Assembly (NCBI GenBank): GCA_022567305.1
Contig: JADFHF010000026.1
Span: forward strand, 1-47,528
Source: Bacteroidota bacterium
Lineage (GTDB): Bacteria; Bacteroidota; Rhodothermia; Rhodothermales; UBA10348
Length of the DNA: 47,528 nt
Direction: 5' to 3'
Position 1 is the stretch's first letter. Each line of letters begins with the position of its first letter. A model generated the notes under the pieces. It was given only the letters and a program-made list of their open reading frames with translations. It was not told where the DNA came from and did no database searches. Shown piece after piece: positions 8,495 to 18,018 of this stretch. A program made the position numbers and the translations under genes.

Positions 8495-9397
8495 ATGATA
8501 CGCAGGCTGATCTCGTTACTATCTTTTGTATGGGTCGCGTGTGGCCAGGATCAAGGGTCTCAACCGATGTCGCAGTATCCGTCGCCGATGGCGGAAAGCA
8601 CCCGTACCCACATTCGAGTGGATGAAGTGGATGTGAGCGGCGTATCGCTATCTCTTGAAGGGGTTCTTCCGGCCAACGTAACGGTGTTTGTACCTCGGCG
8701 CGTCACACCTTCTTCGCAGACAGACATCCTGATTCATTTTCACGGAGTCAGCTACATCCCGTGGACGGCGGTCTCTGGCCTCGATGATCCTCCGATATTG
8801 GCCGTTGTCAATCTGGGTTCTGGATCGTCGGTCTATGAACGACCGTTTCTGGATGATTCTACTTTTTCGATTCTCATTGGGGGGATACTGCGTCTCGCCG
8901 GCGTGTCACCTTTAGACTCCCAGCCTGAAAACGCCATCTATCTGAGCGGATTCAGCGCAGGCTATGGAGCGGTTCGTGCCATTCTGGAGTCGCACTTCAA
9001 CGACGTTAGCGGCGTCGTCCTGCTCGACGGTCTGCATACCGACTACGTACCGGACCGGGTCAGGCTATCCGAAAGCGGTGTACTCAACGAATCCAAAATG
9101 AAGGGTTTCGTCGCGTTCGCCGAGTTAGCGATTCAGGGCAAAAAAAGATTCATCTTTTCGCACTCGGCGATTTTTCCGGGTACGTATGCAAGCACGACCG
9201 AAACGGCCGGCTATCTTCTTTCAAAAGTGGGCGTGCGGAAGCAACCCGTCTTGGAATGGGGCCCAGGCGGTATGCAGCTTTTGAGTCGGGCCGACTCGTC
9301 TGGACTGACCATTCTTGGATTCGCGGGGAACACCGCTCCCGACCACATGGACCACCTGCACAATATGTCTTCTTTTCTGAAGATGATTTGGGAATAG
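8495..9397 (+). CDS. Lipoprotein with alpha/beta-hydrolase features
   Basis: 300 residues. The N-terminus MIRRLISLLSFVWVACGQ contains a lipobox with C16, so it is predicted to be a membrane-anchored lipoprotein. The body resembles an alpha/beta hydrolase: a strand followed by HFHG (possible oxyanion region), nucleophile elbow GFSAGYG with S154, VVLLDG after the next strand, and a histidine-rich C-terminal DHMDHLHNM (283-290) that could supply the catalytic histidine. The position of the acid residue is not certain. Substrate unknown; esterase, peptidase or inactive scaffold are all possible. It follows the GAF gene closely on the same strand. Confidence 0.65.
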   Translation: MIRRLISLLSFVWVACGQDQGSQPMSQYPSPMAESTRTHIRVDEVDVSGVSLSLEGVLPANVTVFVPRRVTPSSQTDILIHFHGVSYIPWTAVSGLDDPPILAVVNLGSGSSVYERPFLDDSTFSILIGGILRLAGVSPLDSQPENAIYLSGFSAGYGAVRAILESHFNDVSGVVLLDGLHTDYVPDRVRLSESGVLNESKMKGFVAFAELAIQGKKRFIFSHSAIFPGTYASTTETAGYLLSKVGVRKQPVLEWGPGGMQLLSRADSSGLTILGFAGNTAPDHMDHLHNMSSFLKMIWE

Positions 9398-9488
9398 CCA
9401 CGGGGATTTCTGAAAACGGCGTCGAATGAGTAGGTTAGGAGCGATCCCTACCGTCAAAGCAGAAACCACCGTTCGAGCTATACTCCCC

Positions 9489-10388
9489 ATGAAAGCACTT
9501 CGTGTTCTTCCCATTCTCGCTCTTTCTTTCCTGACTCTACAAAGTGCAAAGGCACAGGAGGGTCTTAAGATCTTTATTTCAATTGACATGGAAGGCCTCA
9601 CGGGGGTCGTGACGGATGCCCAATTGGGGCCCTCGGGATTCGAATACGAACGTTTTCGACGGTTTATGACGGATGAATTGCTCGCGACGATTGAGGCGGC
9701 TCGGGAAGCAGGCGCAACCGAATTCCTGGTCGCTGATTCTCATGGAAATGGACAGAACGTCTTGATCGAACGGCTCCCAGACGATATCCAGATCGTGCGG
9801 GCATGGCCAAGACCCCTGGCCATGATGCAGGGAATCGACGAATCCTTCGATGGCGCTATCTTTATCGGATATCATGCAAGTACGACCAATACCGAGGGTG
9901 TTCGCGCGCACACCATGTCGAGTTCGAATATTACCGACGTAAAACTGAATGGAATTTCGATGCCGGAGGCAGGGATCAACGCGGCTATTGCGGGCCATTT
10001 TGGCGTGCCGGTGATCATGATTTCGGGCGACGATGCGACCGTCGAAGAGGCCCGTGCCATCATCGGGGATATGGAAGGGGCGGTTGTAAAGTGGGCTAAC
10101 AGTTTTCACTCTGCAAGGACCATGACACCAGCAGCCGGCGCAGCGCTGATCAGGGAAAAAGTGAAAGCAGCGGTCGGACGGATTTCGGACTTCAAACCAT
10201 ATCGCCTGGAAGGACCGATTACGTTTGATCTCAGCCTCAAACATTATCGCCCGGTTGAGATGCTCGGTTATTTGCCGATCGTCGAGCGAATAAATTCTCA
10301 CACGATACGATTTGTAGGAGCCGATATGCTGGAGGTTTCCCGGTTCTTTCAGTTCGTAACGAGCTACAGTATTTCTATCCAACCGTAA
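9489..10388 (+). CDS. M55 family D-aminopeptidase (DppA-like), exported
   Basis: Zinc-dependent aminopeptidase of the M55/DppA family, which releases N-terminal D-amino acids (often D-Ala) from short peptides. A signal peptide (residues 1-23, ending SAKAQ) places it in the periplasm. Metal-site motifs are visible: SIDMEG with D33 and E35, ADSHGNG with D83 and H85, and FIGYHAS. EAGINAAIAGHFGVPVIMI and SGDD match the family core. Length 299 after the chosen ATG at 9489; the frame opens at 9426 but the extra 21 residues precede a perfect signal peptide and are unlikely to be used. It ends 7 bases before the NTF2-like gene. With the racemase and L,D-transpeptidase nearby it may take part in D-amino-acid recycling, which is inference. 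Confidence 0.88.
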   Translation: MKALRVLPILALSFLTLQSAKAQEGLKIFISIDMEGLTGVVTDAQLGPSGFEYERFRRFMTDELLATIEAAREAGATEFLVADSHGNGQNVLIERLPDDIQIVRAWPRPLAMMQGIDESFDGAIFIGYHASTTNTEGVRAHTMSSSNITDVKLNGISMPEAGINAAIAGHFGVPVIMISGDDATVEEARAIIGDMEGAVVKWANSFHSARTMTPAAGAALIREKVKAAVGRISDFKPYRLEGPITFDLSLKHYRPVEMLGYLPIVERINSHTIRFVGADMLEVSRFFQFVTSYSISIQP

Positions 10389-10395
10389 CAGTCAC

Positions 10396-10878
10396 ATGAA
10401 GCGAATAAGCGTACTTTTTGTCCTCTTGATTGGATTCGCATTCGGACGACCTGCTCTAGCCCAAGATGAGAAAACCCTGGTTTTGTCTGCTGTCCAACAA
10501 TTCTTCGACGGAATGGCGGCTGCTGACTCGGTCGCTAGTCGGGCTGTGCTTATGGAGGGCGGACAGTTCTATGCCACGCGAAAGGACCCGGACGGGCTCT
10601 TCGTTCACCAGTCGAAATTCGAGGAATACTTATCCAATATGCAATCCAACACGAGTGCCTTTCTTGAGCGGATGTGGGATCCGCAAGTCTCCGTAAATGG
10701 TTGGTTGGCCGTGGTCACTACGCCGTATGATTTTCATATCAACGGCACTTTCTCGCATTGTGGTACTGATGTCTTCAATCTGATCAAAACAAACAATGGT
10801 TGGCGGATTTCGAGCGCGATGTATACGGTAGAACCGACCGGTTGCGCACCAAGCCCACTGGGCGACCCCGAGTTTTGA
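10396..10878 (+). CDS. Exported SnoaL/NTF2-like protein
   Basis: 160 residues with a signal peptide (MKRISVLFVLLIGFAFG..ALAQ). The mature part looks like an NTF2-like (SnoaL/DUF4440-type) cone fold: an N-terminal helix VQQFFDGMAAADS, a strand series around FLERMWDPQVSVNGWLAVV, a central 'DFHINGTFSHCG', and a C-terminal strand ending GWRISSAMYTVE. No catalytic residues can be assigned; many family members have no known reaction. It directly follows the D-aminopeptidase gene, 7 bases apart, and is probably co-transcribed with it. Tentative family, unknown function. Confidence 0.75.
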   Translation: MKRISVLFVLLIGFAFGRPALAQDEKTLVLSAVQQFFDGMAAADSVASRAVLMEGGQFYATRKDPDGLFVHQSKFEEYLSNMQSNTSAFLERMWDPQVSVNGWLAVVTTPYDFHINGTFSHCGTDVFNLIKTNNGWRISSAMYTVEPTGCAPSPLGDPEF

Positions 10879-10944
10879 GATTCCTTTAGAATGTGATATT
10901 GTACCCATGATCCTTACCCGAATCCTCGAGAACTCATCAATCCC

Positions 10945-11400
10945 ATGGCAATCGAGTTTACGTTGAATGGGAAGCCCGTCTCGGTAGATGTTCCTTCGGA
11001 TGCTTTGCTTCTGTGGGTGCTGCGTGAAGATTTTAGGCTGACCGGTACGAAGTACGGCTGCGGTCGCGGACAATGTGGCTCCTGCACGGTGCATATAGAC
11101 GGACAAGCCAGGTTTTCATGTCGATCTCCCATGTCGGCCATCGAAGGGAAATCAGTCACTACGATCGAAGGCCTGTCACCGGACGGATCTCATCCGCTTC
11201 AGAAGGCCTGGATCTCTGGACAGGTACCCCAGTGCGGATACTGTCAGTCCGGTCAGATTATGCGCGCCGCAGCTCTGCTACAAGAAAACTCCAGTCCGAC
11301 ACATGAAGAGATTGTCACCCATATGGACCCTGTCTTGTGTCGATGCGGCACCTACAATCGAATACTGCGGGCGATTGAATCCGTGATCGAGCAGGGCTAA
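10945..11400 (+). CDS. Molybdenum hydroxylase [2Fe-2S] subunit (IorA/CoxS-like)
   Basis: Small electron-transfer subunit of a xanthine-dehydrogenase-family hydroxylase. The N-terminal plant-ferredoxin-type domain has C39, C44, C47 and C59 (YGCGRGQCGSC ... FSC), and the C-terminal helical domain has C97, C100, C132 and C134 (QCGYCQSG ... LCRCGT), ligands for two [2Fe-2S] clusters. 151 residues is the usual length. No export signal: the partner carries a Tat signal, and the pair is probably exported folded as a complex. The gene for the large subunit follows after 3 bases. No FAD (CoxM-like) subunit is nearby, which matches the two-subunit isoquinoline-1-oxidoreductase type. Confidence 0.92.
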   Translation: MAIEFTLNGKPVSVDVPSDALLLWVLREDFRLTGTKYGCGRGQCGSCTVHIDGQARFSCRSPMSAIEGKSVTTIEGLSPDGSHPLQKAWISGQVPQCGYCQSGQIMRAAALLQENSSPTHEEIVTHMDPVLCRCGTYNRILRAIESVIEQG

Positions 11401-11403
11401 AAA

Positions 11404-13560
11404 ATGAATAGAAAAGAAACACGTGCGCTGACGGCTGGTCTGCCTCTTAACAGACGCGAATTCCTCAAAACGACAGGAGCAGGATTGACATTCGCTGTCG
11501 TTCTTGGACCAGCCGCTTTTTCAGCAGCAAAACCCTCATACCAGGAATCGTCGATTGGTGCCTGGGTTACCATCGACACCGACGGCGGCATTCTCATTCT
11601 GAATCCCGCCGCAGAAATGGGACAAGGCTCCATGACGGCGCTGCCAGTGATTCTCGCAGAGGAAATGGATGCGGACTGGAACGACGTCAGAATCGAGAAC
11701 TCACCCATCGAACCAGAGTTGTACGGAAACGCGTCCTTCCGCATGATCATGCTTACGGTCGGAAGTTTTACCGTCAGCGGATATTTTGATCAGCTACGGA
11801 TGGCTGGTGCTCAAATTCGGCGCGTTTTGATGGACAGCGTGGCACGGGAATGGAACGTGCCCCGGGCGGAATTGCACTCGGAGCCCTCAGCGATCGTTCA
11901 CTCCTCCAGCAATCGTCGGATCACATACGGGGAGATCGCTGCATTTGCTGAATCCCCGTCAGAGCTGCCCGACATCAGCGAATCCGATCTAAAAGACCCA
12001 GAATCGTTTCGCCTTATCGGACGTTCGGTTCCGCGACGGGATATTCCTGCCAAAACCAACGGGACGGCTACCTATGCCATGGATATCCACGTGCCCGGGA
12101 TGGTGTATGGAATGATCCAGCGCTCTCCCGTTCATGACGGGCGACCTGCGAGCTACAATAAGGCGGAAATCCAAAGCCTACCCGGAGTACTGACTACGGT
12201 GGAACTGGATTATGGGATCGGTATTGTTGCGGAAACGATACACGACGTCTTGAAGGCAAGGAATGTCCTGAAAATAGACTGGGCTCGTGGAGCACAGGCG
12301 GATGGATTCAATAGCCGAGACTCTCAAGCGGAATATGCTGAAATACCGGGGTCAGGGAGAGTCGAACCACGGTCCGTGACCCATACTGGAGATGTGCCAC
12401 GGGCCATGCGTCGAGCGGCCAAAACGTACTCGGCCGATTACTTGAGTGACCACGTATATCATGCTCAGATGGAGCCGCTCAACTCTGTGGTCTCTGTGAC
12501 AGATAGCGGAGTAGAAGTGTGGGCCGGGTCGCAAGCCCCGTACAACGTGCGCACGTCGGTTGCCCGCGTGCTCGACGTGCCCTTGGAAAACGTAGTCATG
12601 CATCAGTGTTATCTCGGTGGAGGATTTGGGCGGCGTTCGGTTTCCGACTACGTCGTGGAAGCCGCTCACTTATCCAAAGCTGTGAAGAAGCCAGTCAAGC
12701 TCATCTGGACACGACCAGACGATCTCCAATATGGGCAGTTTCGGCCCATGAACCTCCAAAGAATGGAGGCAGGCGTAGATGCGAATGGAACGTTGACGGC
12801 GTGGTTCCACTGTATCGTAGGAGATGGCGGAGGCCTTCTCACGTCCGGAGCCCGTATTCCATTTTATGGAATTCCCAATCAGAATATTGAACTTTGCTCG
12901 ATGAGTCATGGTGTGCGGCTGAAGCACTGGCGAGCCGTCGGACATGGGTTCAACAAATACGCTATAGAAGCCTTTCTTGATGAGATCGCGCAGGATCAGG
13001 GAATCGATCCGCTCGAAATGCGCCGGAATCTACTCAAGGATTCGCCACGTGCACTAAAGGTGGTCGAGGCGGTTGCCGAAATGGCGGATTGGGGTCAAAA
13101 ACCGACGAATGGACGGGCGTTCGGAATGGCCTTTGCCGAAAGAAGTCATTCTCTTGCTGCAGCCGTGTGCGAAATATCGGTGGACTCAGACGGGCAGATC
13201 CACGTTCACCGGTTCTGGTGCACTGTTGACGGCGGTATTATCGTACAACCGGAAAACGCAAGCGCCCAGATCGAGGGAGCCATCGTACTAGGGCTCAGTA
13301 GTACGCTCTTGGAAAGCATAACACTTTCGGATGGATCCGTGGACCAGTCCAATTTCCACGACTACAAACTCATACGCATGAGTCAGGTGCCGGAGATCAA
13401 CGTCAGTTTTATCTCGTCCAAGGAGCGTCCGTCAGGTATCGGGGAGCCTGGTGTACCCGTCGTTGGCGGAGCGGTCGCCAATGCCTTTCTTGCATTGACG
13501 AAGAAACCATTACGGCACATGCCGTTCACTCCCGAACGGGTGTTAGAAGTTTTGGGTTGA
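11404..13560 (+). CDS. Molybdopterin-binding hydroxylase large subunit (IorB-like), Tat-exported
   Basis: 718-residue catalytic subunit binding the molybdopterin cofactor. N-terminal Tat signal NRREFLKTTGAGLTF (about 16-30). The two-part aldehyde-oxidase/xanthine-dehydrogenase core is seen in GQGSMTALPVILAEEMDADW, RDIPAKTNGTATYAMDI, CYLGGGFGRR and, near the C-terminus, SGIGEPGVPVVGGAVANAF, which carries the conserved active-site glutamate region. It pairs with the upstream [2Fe-2S] subunit. The substrate (aldehyde, N-heterocycle or other) cannot be told from sequence. Electrons would leave via the iron-sulfur subunit to a periplasmic or membrane acceptor not encoded here. The gene looks intact. 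Confidence 0.92.
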   Translation: MNRKETRALTAGLPLNRREFLKTTGAGLTFAVVLGPAAFSAAKPSYQESSIGAWVTIDTDGGILILNPAAEMGQGSMTALPVILAEEMDADWNDVRIENSPIEPELYGNASFRMIMLTVGSFTVSGYFDQLRMAGAQIRRVLMDSVAREWNVPRAELHSEPSAIVHSSSNRRITYGEIAAFAESPSELPDISESDLKDPESFRLIGRSVPRRDIPAKTNGTATYAMDIHVPGMVYGMIQRSPVHDGRPASYNKAEIQSLPGVLTTVELDYGIGIVAETIHDVLKARNVLKIDWARGAQADGFNSRDSQAEYAEIPGSGRVEPRSVTHTGDVPRAMRRAAKTYSADYLSDHVYHAQMEPLNSVVSVTDSGVEVWAGSQAPYNVRTSVARVLDVPLENVVMHQCYLGGGFGRRSVSDYVVEAAHLSKAVKKPVKLIWTRPDDLQYGQFRPMNLQRMEAGVDANGTLTAWFHCIVGDGGGLLTSGARIPFYGIPNQNIELCSMSHGVRLKHWRAVGHGFNKYAIEAFLDEIAQDQGIDPLEMRRNLLKDSPRALKVVEAVAEMADWGQKPTNGRAFGMAFAERSHSLAAAVCEISVDSDGQIHVHRFWCTVDGGIIVQPENASAQIEGAIVLGLSSTLLESITLSDGSVDQSNFHDYKLIRMSQVPEINVSFISSKERPSGIGEPGVPVVGGAVANAFLALTKKPLRHMPFTPERVLEVLG

Positions 13561-13568
13561 GACGCAGG

Positions 13569-13636
13569 CGGAATCTGTTTCTGTCACCGGGAGCCACCGT
13601 TTTCTGGGTGGGCATTCGTAGTACCAGACGATTCCG
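13569..13636. terminator. Nested inverted repeats between convergent genes
   Basis: The 105-bp space between the hydroxylase gene and the converging permease gene holds CGGAATC (13569-13575) matched by GATTCCG (13630-13636), enclosing CCACC (13594-13598) and GGTGG (13607-13611) with an 8-base loop. No long T-run follows, so it is a weak candidate for a bidirectional terminator. Confidence 0.3.
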
Positions 13637-13665
13637 ACAGCACGGTTAAGTACACCCAGGTTTGA

Positions 13666-16035
13666 CTACTCGTAACGAATACATTCTACCGGGTCAGAAA
13701 GTCCTGCCCGAATCGACTGAATGCTCACTGTTGCCAAAGCAATGAAAAGGGCAATCGCTCCCGACAACAGGATTGTACCGATACCAATGTCGATCCGGTA
13801 TGCAAATTCGGCCAACCATGGATTGAGCGTCAGGAAAACGACCGGCGTAGCCACCACTAACGCAATCAAAACCAGCTTTGCAAAATCTTTTGAAATCATG
13901 GCTGCGATGCTAGTAACAGATGCTCCCAATACTTTGCGGACACCGATTTCCTTCGTTCTCTGGATCACCGTAAGGGAGGCTAACCCGAACAGACCCAGGC
14001 ACGCGATCAGAATAGCCAGAATAGAAAAAGACACCGCTACTGCTGAGAGACGATCTTGTGTTTGATACAGCAGGTCGAAGTTGTCGTTGGCAAAGAAAGG
14101 CTCGAACGTACGAGTAGGATCAAGTTTAGCCCAAGACGCTTCCATAGAACCGAGCAACCATGCAGGCTCGCGGTTTTCGTATCGAACTGAAAGAAAACCA
14201 TGAACACCGTTTTCTGGAGGACGGTAGAAATGCAAGATCGGGGCGATTTCGTCGACTAGCGATGCGAAATGGTAATCGTTTACTACGCCAATGACTTCGA
14301 AGTCGGTGCCACCGGTTCGAATTGTTTTGTTTTCCGCACTGTCCCATCCAAATTCTCGCCTGGCGGCCTCATTGATCACGACAGAATGGTCTCGGTCGAG
14401 TTCTGATCCTTCGATAAATGATCGACCCTCCACGAAATTGATTCCGTACGTATTGAAGTAGGATGCATCCATAAAGGAGAGTCGAACACGCATGGGATTT
14501 TCGGGGTCACTTCCCTCAGGTCGTGCGAACGTGAACCATCCTCCCCATCTTCCAGGGACGTGTGATGAGGAGCTGACGGAAACGATGCCGGACTTCTGCA
14601 TCAGATCGTTCTTAAACGTCTCAATCCTCATGGTCGCTTCTTCTTGATCAGCAAAATCATCCTGCTCAATGGGTATTACCAAAACGTTTTCCTTGTCGAA
14701 AGACAGGTCCTGGTTCTTCATGAATTTGACCTGGTCTATCATGATGAACGTGCCCGCAATAAGCACAATGGACATTGAAAACTGCACGACCACCAATCCC
14801 TGTCTGATACGAAGTCCATGCGAACTACTTTTCAACGCCCCCTTCAGTGACCCAACCAGGCCGAATCGGGACAGAAAGATTGCAGGATAGATTCCGGACA
14901 ACAATCCGATCGCAAGGCCGAACCCGATGGCTGCGAGCAGTGCTGCTGGATCGCCGAACAGGTTGAGAGTCAAATTGAGACCATATACATCGTTGAACCA
15001 GGGAAGCAACAATTTGGCTAGCATCAGACCGAATACAAGAGCTCCCATACCAAGCAGGACAGATTCACCCAAAAACTGGCCTACAAGATTCGACTGCTTC
15101 GCTCCCAGCACCTTCCGCATCCCCACTTCTCCGGCTCTTTCGAGAGACCGGGCTGTAGTGAGATTTACGAAATTTATGGAGGCGATAAGAATGGTAGCCA
15201 TCGCAATGGCCAGCAGAATGAAAGCGTACTGACGGCTACCCGTAAACGTATCATAGGCGTCAAAAAGAGGGAGCAGTTTGAAATTGGTTCGAGCAGATAC
15301 GCCTGCGTCCCAAATTTCCGTGACGAGCTGAGGAAACAGTGCCTCGAGGGATGAGACGGAAGCATTTTCGTCGAGCAAGAGATAAGTTTCGAGAAAAGAA
15401 CCGCCCCAATTGTCTTCATTATCTGCAAAAGAGGACATGCTCTGAATTTGAACGAGAATATCGGGTCTTAACGTAGCATTTTCAGGAATCGGTGCCAGAA
15501 CTGCCGAGACCGTGTAATCGGAGAGATAGTCGATGGTAATAACTTTGCCAATTGGATCGCTCGTTCCGAAGTATTTGTCCGCCATTTCAGACGAGATGAC
15601 GGCCGAACCAATGTCCGCCAGAGGTCCTGTCCGGGTTCCGCGTTCGAGTGGAAAGGTGAACACATCAAAGAGCTCCGGATCGGCATACGTAACCTCGTCC
15701 TCAAATTTCCGATTCTCATATTGAACCCAGCTGGTTCGAGAAAAGGTACGCGTGCCCGTTTCGATGGACGGTAATGAGGATTGCATCCGTTCGAGCAAGG
15801 GCACCCATGTGTCGTACGTCGCCTGTGTTCCGGTTGGCGTAACGCGTTCCTTGTATGCCAGGTAGATTCTATCGCCCTTCTCATGAAAGTGATCGACTGT
15901 TAGTTCGCTTCGGGCAAAAAGAAAAATCAGAGATGCTGCCGCGATACCAAGACCGAGCCCGAACACATTGATAAAAGAGTAACCGGAATGCTTTTTCAGA
16001 AGGCGTATGGCTACAAAAACGTAATTTCGGAACAT
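13666..16035 (-). CDS. FtsX/MacB-type ABC transporter permease
   Basis: 789 residues with duplicated architecture: an N-terminal membrane helix (FINVFGLGLGIAAASLIFLFA), a periplasmic MacB-PCD domain, an FtsX three-helix block (about 275-420), a second leading helix and periplasmic domain (about 430-640), and a second FtsX block (about 665-780). Motifs FVNLTTARSLERAGEVGMRKVLGA and TKEIGVRKVLGAS in the two halves are characteristic. It probably handles export or mechanotransmission of a lipid or peptide together with an ATPase, but no ATPase gene is nearby. ATG 16035 (MFRNYVFVAIR) was chosen; the frame is open to 16203 but the extra 56 residues lack family likeness. Such orphan permeases are common in Bacteroidota-type genomes. 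Confidence 0.88.
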   Translation of the reverse strand: MFRNYVFVAIRLLKKHSGYSFINVFGLGLGIAAASLIFLFARSELTVDHFHEKGDRIYLAYKERVTPTGTQATYDTWVPLLERMQSSLPSIETGTRTFSRTSWVQYENRKFEDEVTYADPELFDVFTFPLERGTRTGPLADIGSAVISSEMADKYFGTSDPIGKVITIDYLSDYTVSAVLAPIPENATLRPDILVQIQSMSSFADNEDNWGGSFLETYLLLDENASVSSLEALFPQLVTEIWDAGVSARTNFKLLPLFDAYDTFTGSRQYAFILLAIAMATILIASINFVNLTTARSLERAGEVGMRKVLGAKQSNLVGQFLGESVLLGMGALVFGLMLAKLLLPWFNDVYGLNLTLNLFGDPAALLAAIGFGLAIGLLSGIYPAIFLSRFGLVGSLKGALKSSSHGLRIRQGLVVVQFSMSIVLIAGTFIMIDQVKFMKNQDLSFDKENVLVIPIEQDDFADQEEATMRIETFKNDLMQKSGIVSVSSSSHVPGRWGGWFTFARPEGSDPENPMRVRLSFMDASYFNTYGINFVEGRSFIEGSELDRDHSVVINEAARREFGWDSAENKTIRTGGTDFEVIGVVNDYHFASLVDEIAPILHFYRPPENGVHGFLSVRYENREPAWLLGSMEASWAKLDPTRTFEPFFANDNFDLLYQTQDRLSAVAVSFSILAILIACLGLFGLASLTVIQRTKEIGVRKVLGASVTSIAAMISKDFAKLVLIALVVATPVVFLTLNPWLAEFAYRIDIGIGTILLSGAIALFIALATVSIQSIRAGLSDPVECIRYE

Positions 16036-16209
16036 AGTTCTGGTATGGTTGTGTGGCTCGAAAACCGGGATGCAGGATACTACGTTGCTTTTGCTGGTTG
16101 AGATGCAGAAATCCGGTAGAGAAAAGGAGGGTCCAAGAAATTCCCACGCGCAGTGGTGCCCGATACGTTCTGCGCACTCCGATGAATAGAAATCTGACTC
16201 CATTTTGGC

Positions 16210-16695
16210 ATGAAAGGATCATATATCAATCGTCTGTATGAACATGTTTGGTGGGCCGATGCTGAAGCAGGAAAGGCGTTAATGGCGATGTCCTCTGCTC
16301 CCAGTGAGTTCGTTGAACTATATGCCCACATACTCGGCGCGGAGTTGATTTGGCTGGATCGAATCGAGGGACAGAAGCGGTCGATTGCCGTTTGGCCTGA
16401 TGCGACGATCGAAGCGTGTCTTCAACTAGCTGCAAAGTCAGAAGACCGATATCGCGCATTCATTTCAAGTATGATCGAGGCTGACTTGAAGGGGATGATA
16501 GTGTACAAGAATAGTGCAGGTCGGCGTTTTTCGAGCCAACTAGAGGACATCCTGGTGCACGTCGCGCTTCACGGATCGTATCATCGTGGCCAGATCGCAC
16601 TGGGTATTCGAAGCGGTGGTGGTATCCCGAACCCGACCGATTATATTGGATTCGTTCGCGGGGCGGCTTCAGCAACTCGAGCGGATTCGGGTTGA
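16210..16695 (+). CDS. DinB-family putative metal-dependent protein
   Basis: 161-residue four-helix-bundle protein of the DinB/YfiT type. Helix 1 has YEHVWWAD with a histidine metal ligand, and the last core helix has HVALHGSYHRGQI, giving the typical three-histidine site. HILGAELIWLDRI is the conserved second helix. Many relatives bind a divalent metal and act in thiol transfer (bacillithiol or mycothiol type), but the reaction of this one cannot be told. Its start lies 174 bp from the divergent permease start. It stops immediately before the next gene's possible GTG start, so it may be coupled with the class-V aminotransferase. Confidence 0.85.
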   Translation: MKGSYINRLYEHVWWADAEAGKALMAMSSAPSEFVELYAHILGAELIWLDRIEGQKRSIAVWPDATIEACLQLAAKSEDRYRAFISSMIEADLKGMIVYKNSAGRRFSSQLEDILVHVALHGSYHRGQIALGIRSGGGIPNPTDYIGFVRGAASATRADSG

Positions 16696-16734
16696 GTGAC
16701 GGCGGATAATCAGACAAATTTTATCACCAGAGTC

Positions 16735-18015
16735 ATGATTGATTACCGGCATCTGGAATTGCGAATTCTTCTATCCAGGAGAAATTTTCTTACCGTTGGC
16801 GCGGCTGGAATTGCCTCGACCCTGTTGCCGGGGTGCTCGTCGCACGACCCGGAAGGCATGACTGAATGGGCTTTCCCGGCCTCGCCGACCGACGATACCT
16901 GGTCAGATATTCGGAGGGAGTTTATTACGACTCCGGGGATGACGTATATGAACAACGCCAGCCTTGGAATGCCGCCACGAGTGGTCGCCGAAGCCGTGTG
17001 GGACGGTTATCGCGCTCTTAGTGAAGACCCGATTCGAGCGAAGCACGATCTGAGCGATGCCATTCGAGAGGAGGTACTCCCGGACCTGGCAGCATTTCTG
17101 GGCGTGGATCCAAGCGAAGTGATCCTGACCCGCAACGCAACCGAATCGCTTCATCTGGCCGCAACGGGTTTGAAGTTGAGGAAAGGAGATCACGTCATCG
17201 TGACGACGCAGGAGCATCCGGCGGGTCGACAGCCGTGGCGGTACCGCGAAGCTAAACACGGCATTTCTGTTTCAGAAGTGTTCGTTCCGAGTCCACTCGA
17301 AGACCACGATTCGGTTGTGGCGAGTATCAAGGGTGCCATCACAAGTCAGACGCGCGCGATTGCGTTCTGTCATGTCACCCGTGGTGGCCATCTGTATCCT
17401 GTAAAGGAACTTTCGACGATGGCAAGGGAGAAGGGAATCGCGACGATTGTGGACGGAGCTCAGGCGCTTGGGATGTTTCCCATTGATTTATACTCGCTTG
17501 GATGTGATGCCTATGCGGCCAGTCTACATAAGTGGCTTCTTGCCCCAATGGGAGGGGGAATGCTGTACATCCGGAAAGGAGCCCGGGAAAACTGGGCATC
17601 GAACTACTCGGACGTCTCAACCAAAGACCATCCGAACTACGATCCTCCCGGGACATCGGATCTGCCGCTGAAGGCTGCTGTCGGTACAGCGCTGTCATTC
17701 GTAAACAGAATCGGAATAGATGCGATCGAGGCACGTACACGATTTTTATCCAACTATCTGAAGACACGGCTCACAGAGATTTCCAGGATCCAGATTCTAA
17801 GTGGATCAACAGCCTCAACGTCGGCCCCGGGGTCTACTATTTTTGAAATGGAAGGGGTGGATGCCCTCGAATCGGTCCCGGCGATGGTCGACGCTGCGAA
17901 TATCCACATCGACGAACATCAGAGAGACGGCCACAATGCGATACGGATATCTACTCATTACTACAATTCGACGGACGACATCGATCGATTGATTTCGATC
18001 CTTCAATCCTGGTAA
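16735..18015 (+). CDS. Class-V aminotransferase (cysteine-desulfurase-like), Tat/lipoprotein signal
   Basis: 426-residue PLP enzyme of fold type I. LSRRNFLTVGAAGIASTLLPGCSS is a Tat signal ending in a lipobox-like cysteine, so it is probably exported and perhaps lipid anchored; soluble desulfurases of Fe-S assembly are cytosolic, so its job is different. Core motifs: ILTRNATESLHLAA, TTQEHPAG, VDGAQALG (PLP-binding aspartate) and the Schiff-base lysine K266 in SLHKWLLAP. Relatives include isopenicillin-N-epimerase-like enzymes, which lack desulfurase activity; that is an equally good label. ATG 16735 was selected; a GTG at 16696, flush with the preceding stop, would add 13 residues. Confidence 0.85.
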   Translation: MIDYRHLELRILLSRRNFLTVGAAGIASTLLPGCSSHDPEGMTEWAFPASPTDDTWSDIRREFITTPGMTYMNNASLGMPPRVVAEAVWDGYRALSEDPIRAKHDLSDAIREEVLPDLAAFLGVDPSEVILTRNATESLHLAATGLKLRKGDHVIVTTQEHPAGRQPWRYREAKHGISVSEVFVPSPLEDHDSVVASIKGAITSQTRAIAFCHVTRGGHLYPVKELSTMAREKGIATIVDGAQALGMFPIDLYSLGCDAYAASLHKWLLAPMGGGMLYIRKGARENWASNYSDVSTKDHPNYDPPGTSDLPLKAAVGTALSFVNRIGIDAIEARTRFLSNYLKTRLTEISRIQILSGSTASTSAPGSTIFEMEGVDALESVPAMVDAANIHIDEHQRDGHNAIRISTHYYNSTDDIDRLISILQSW

Positions 18016-18018
18016 GCG

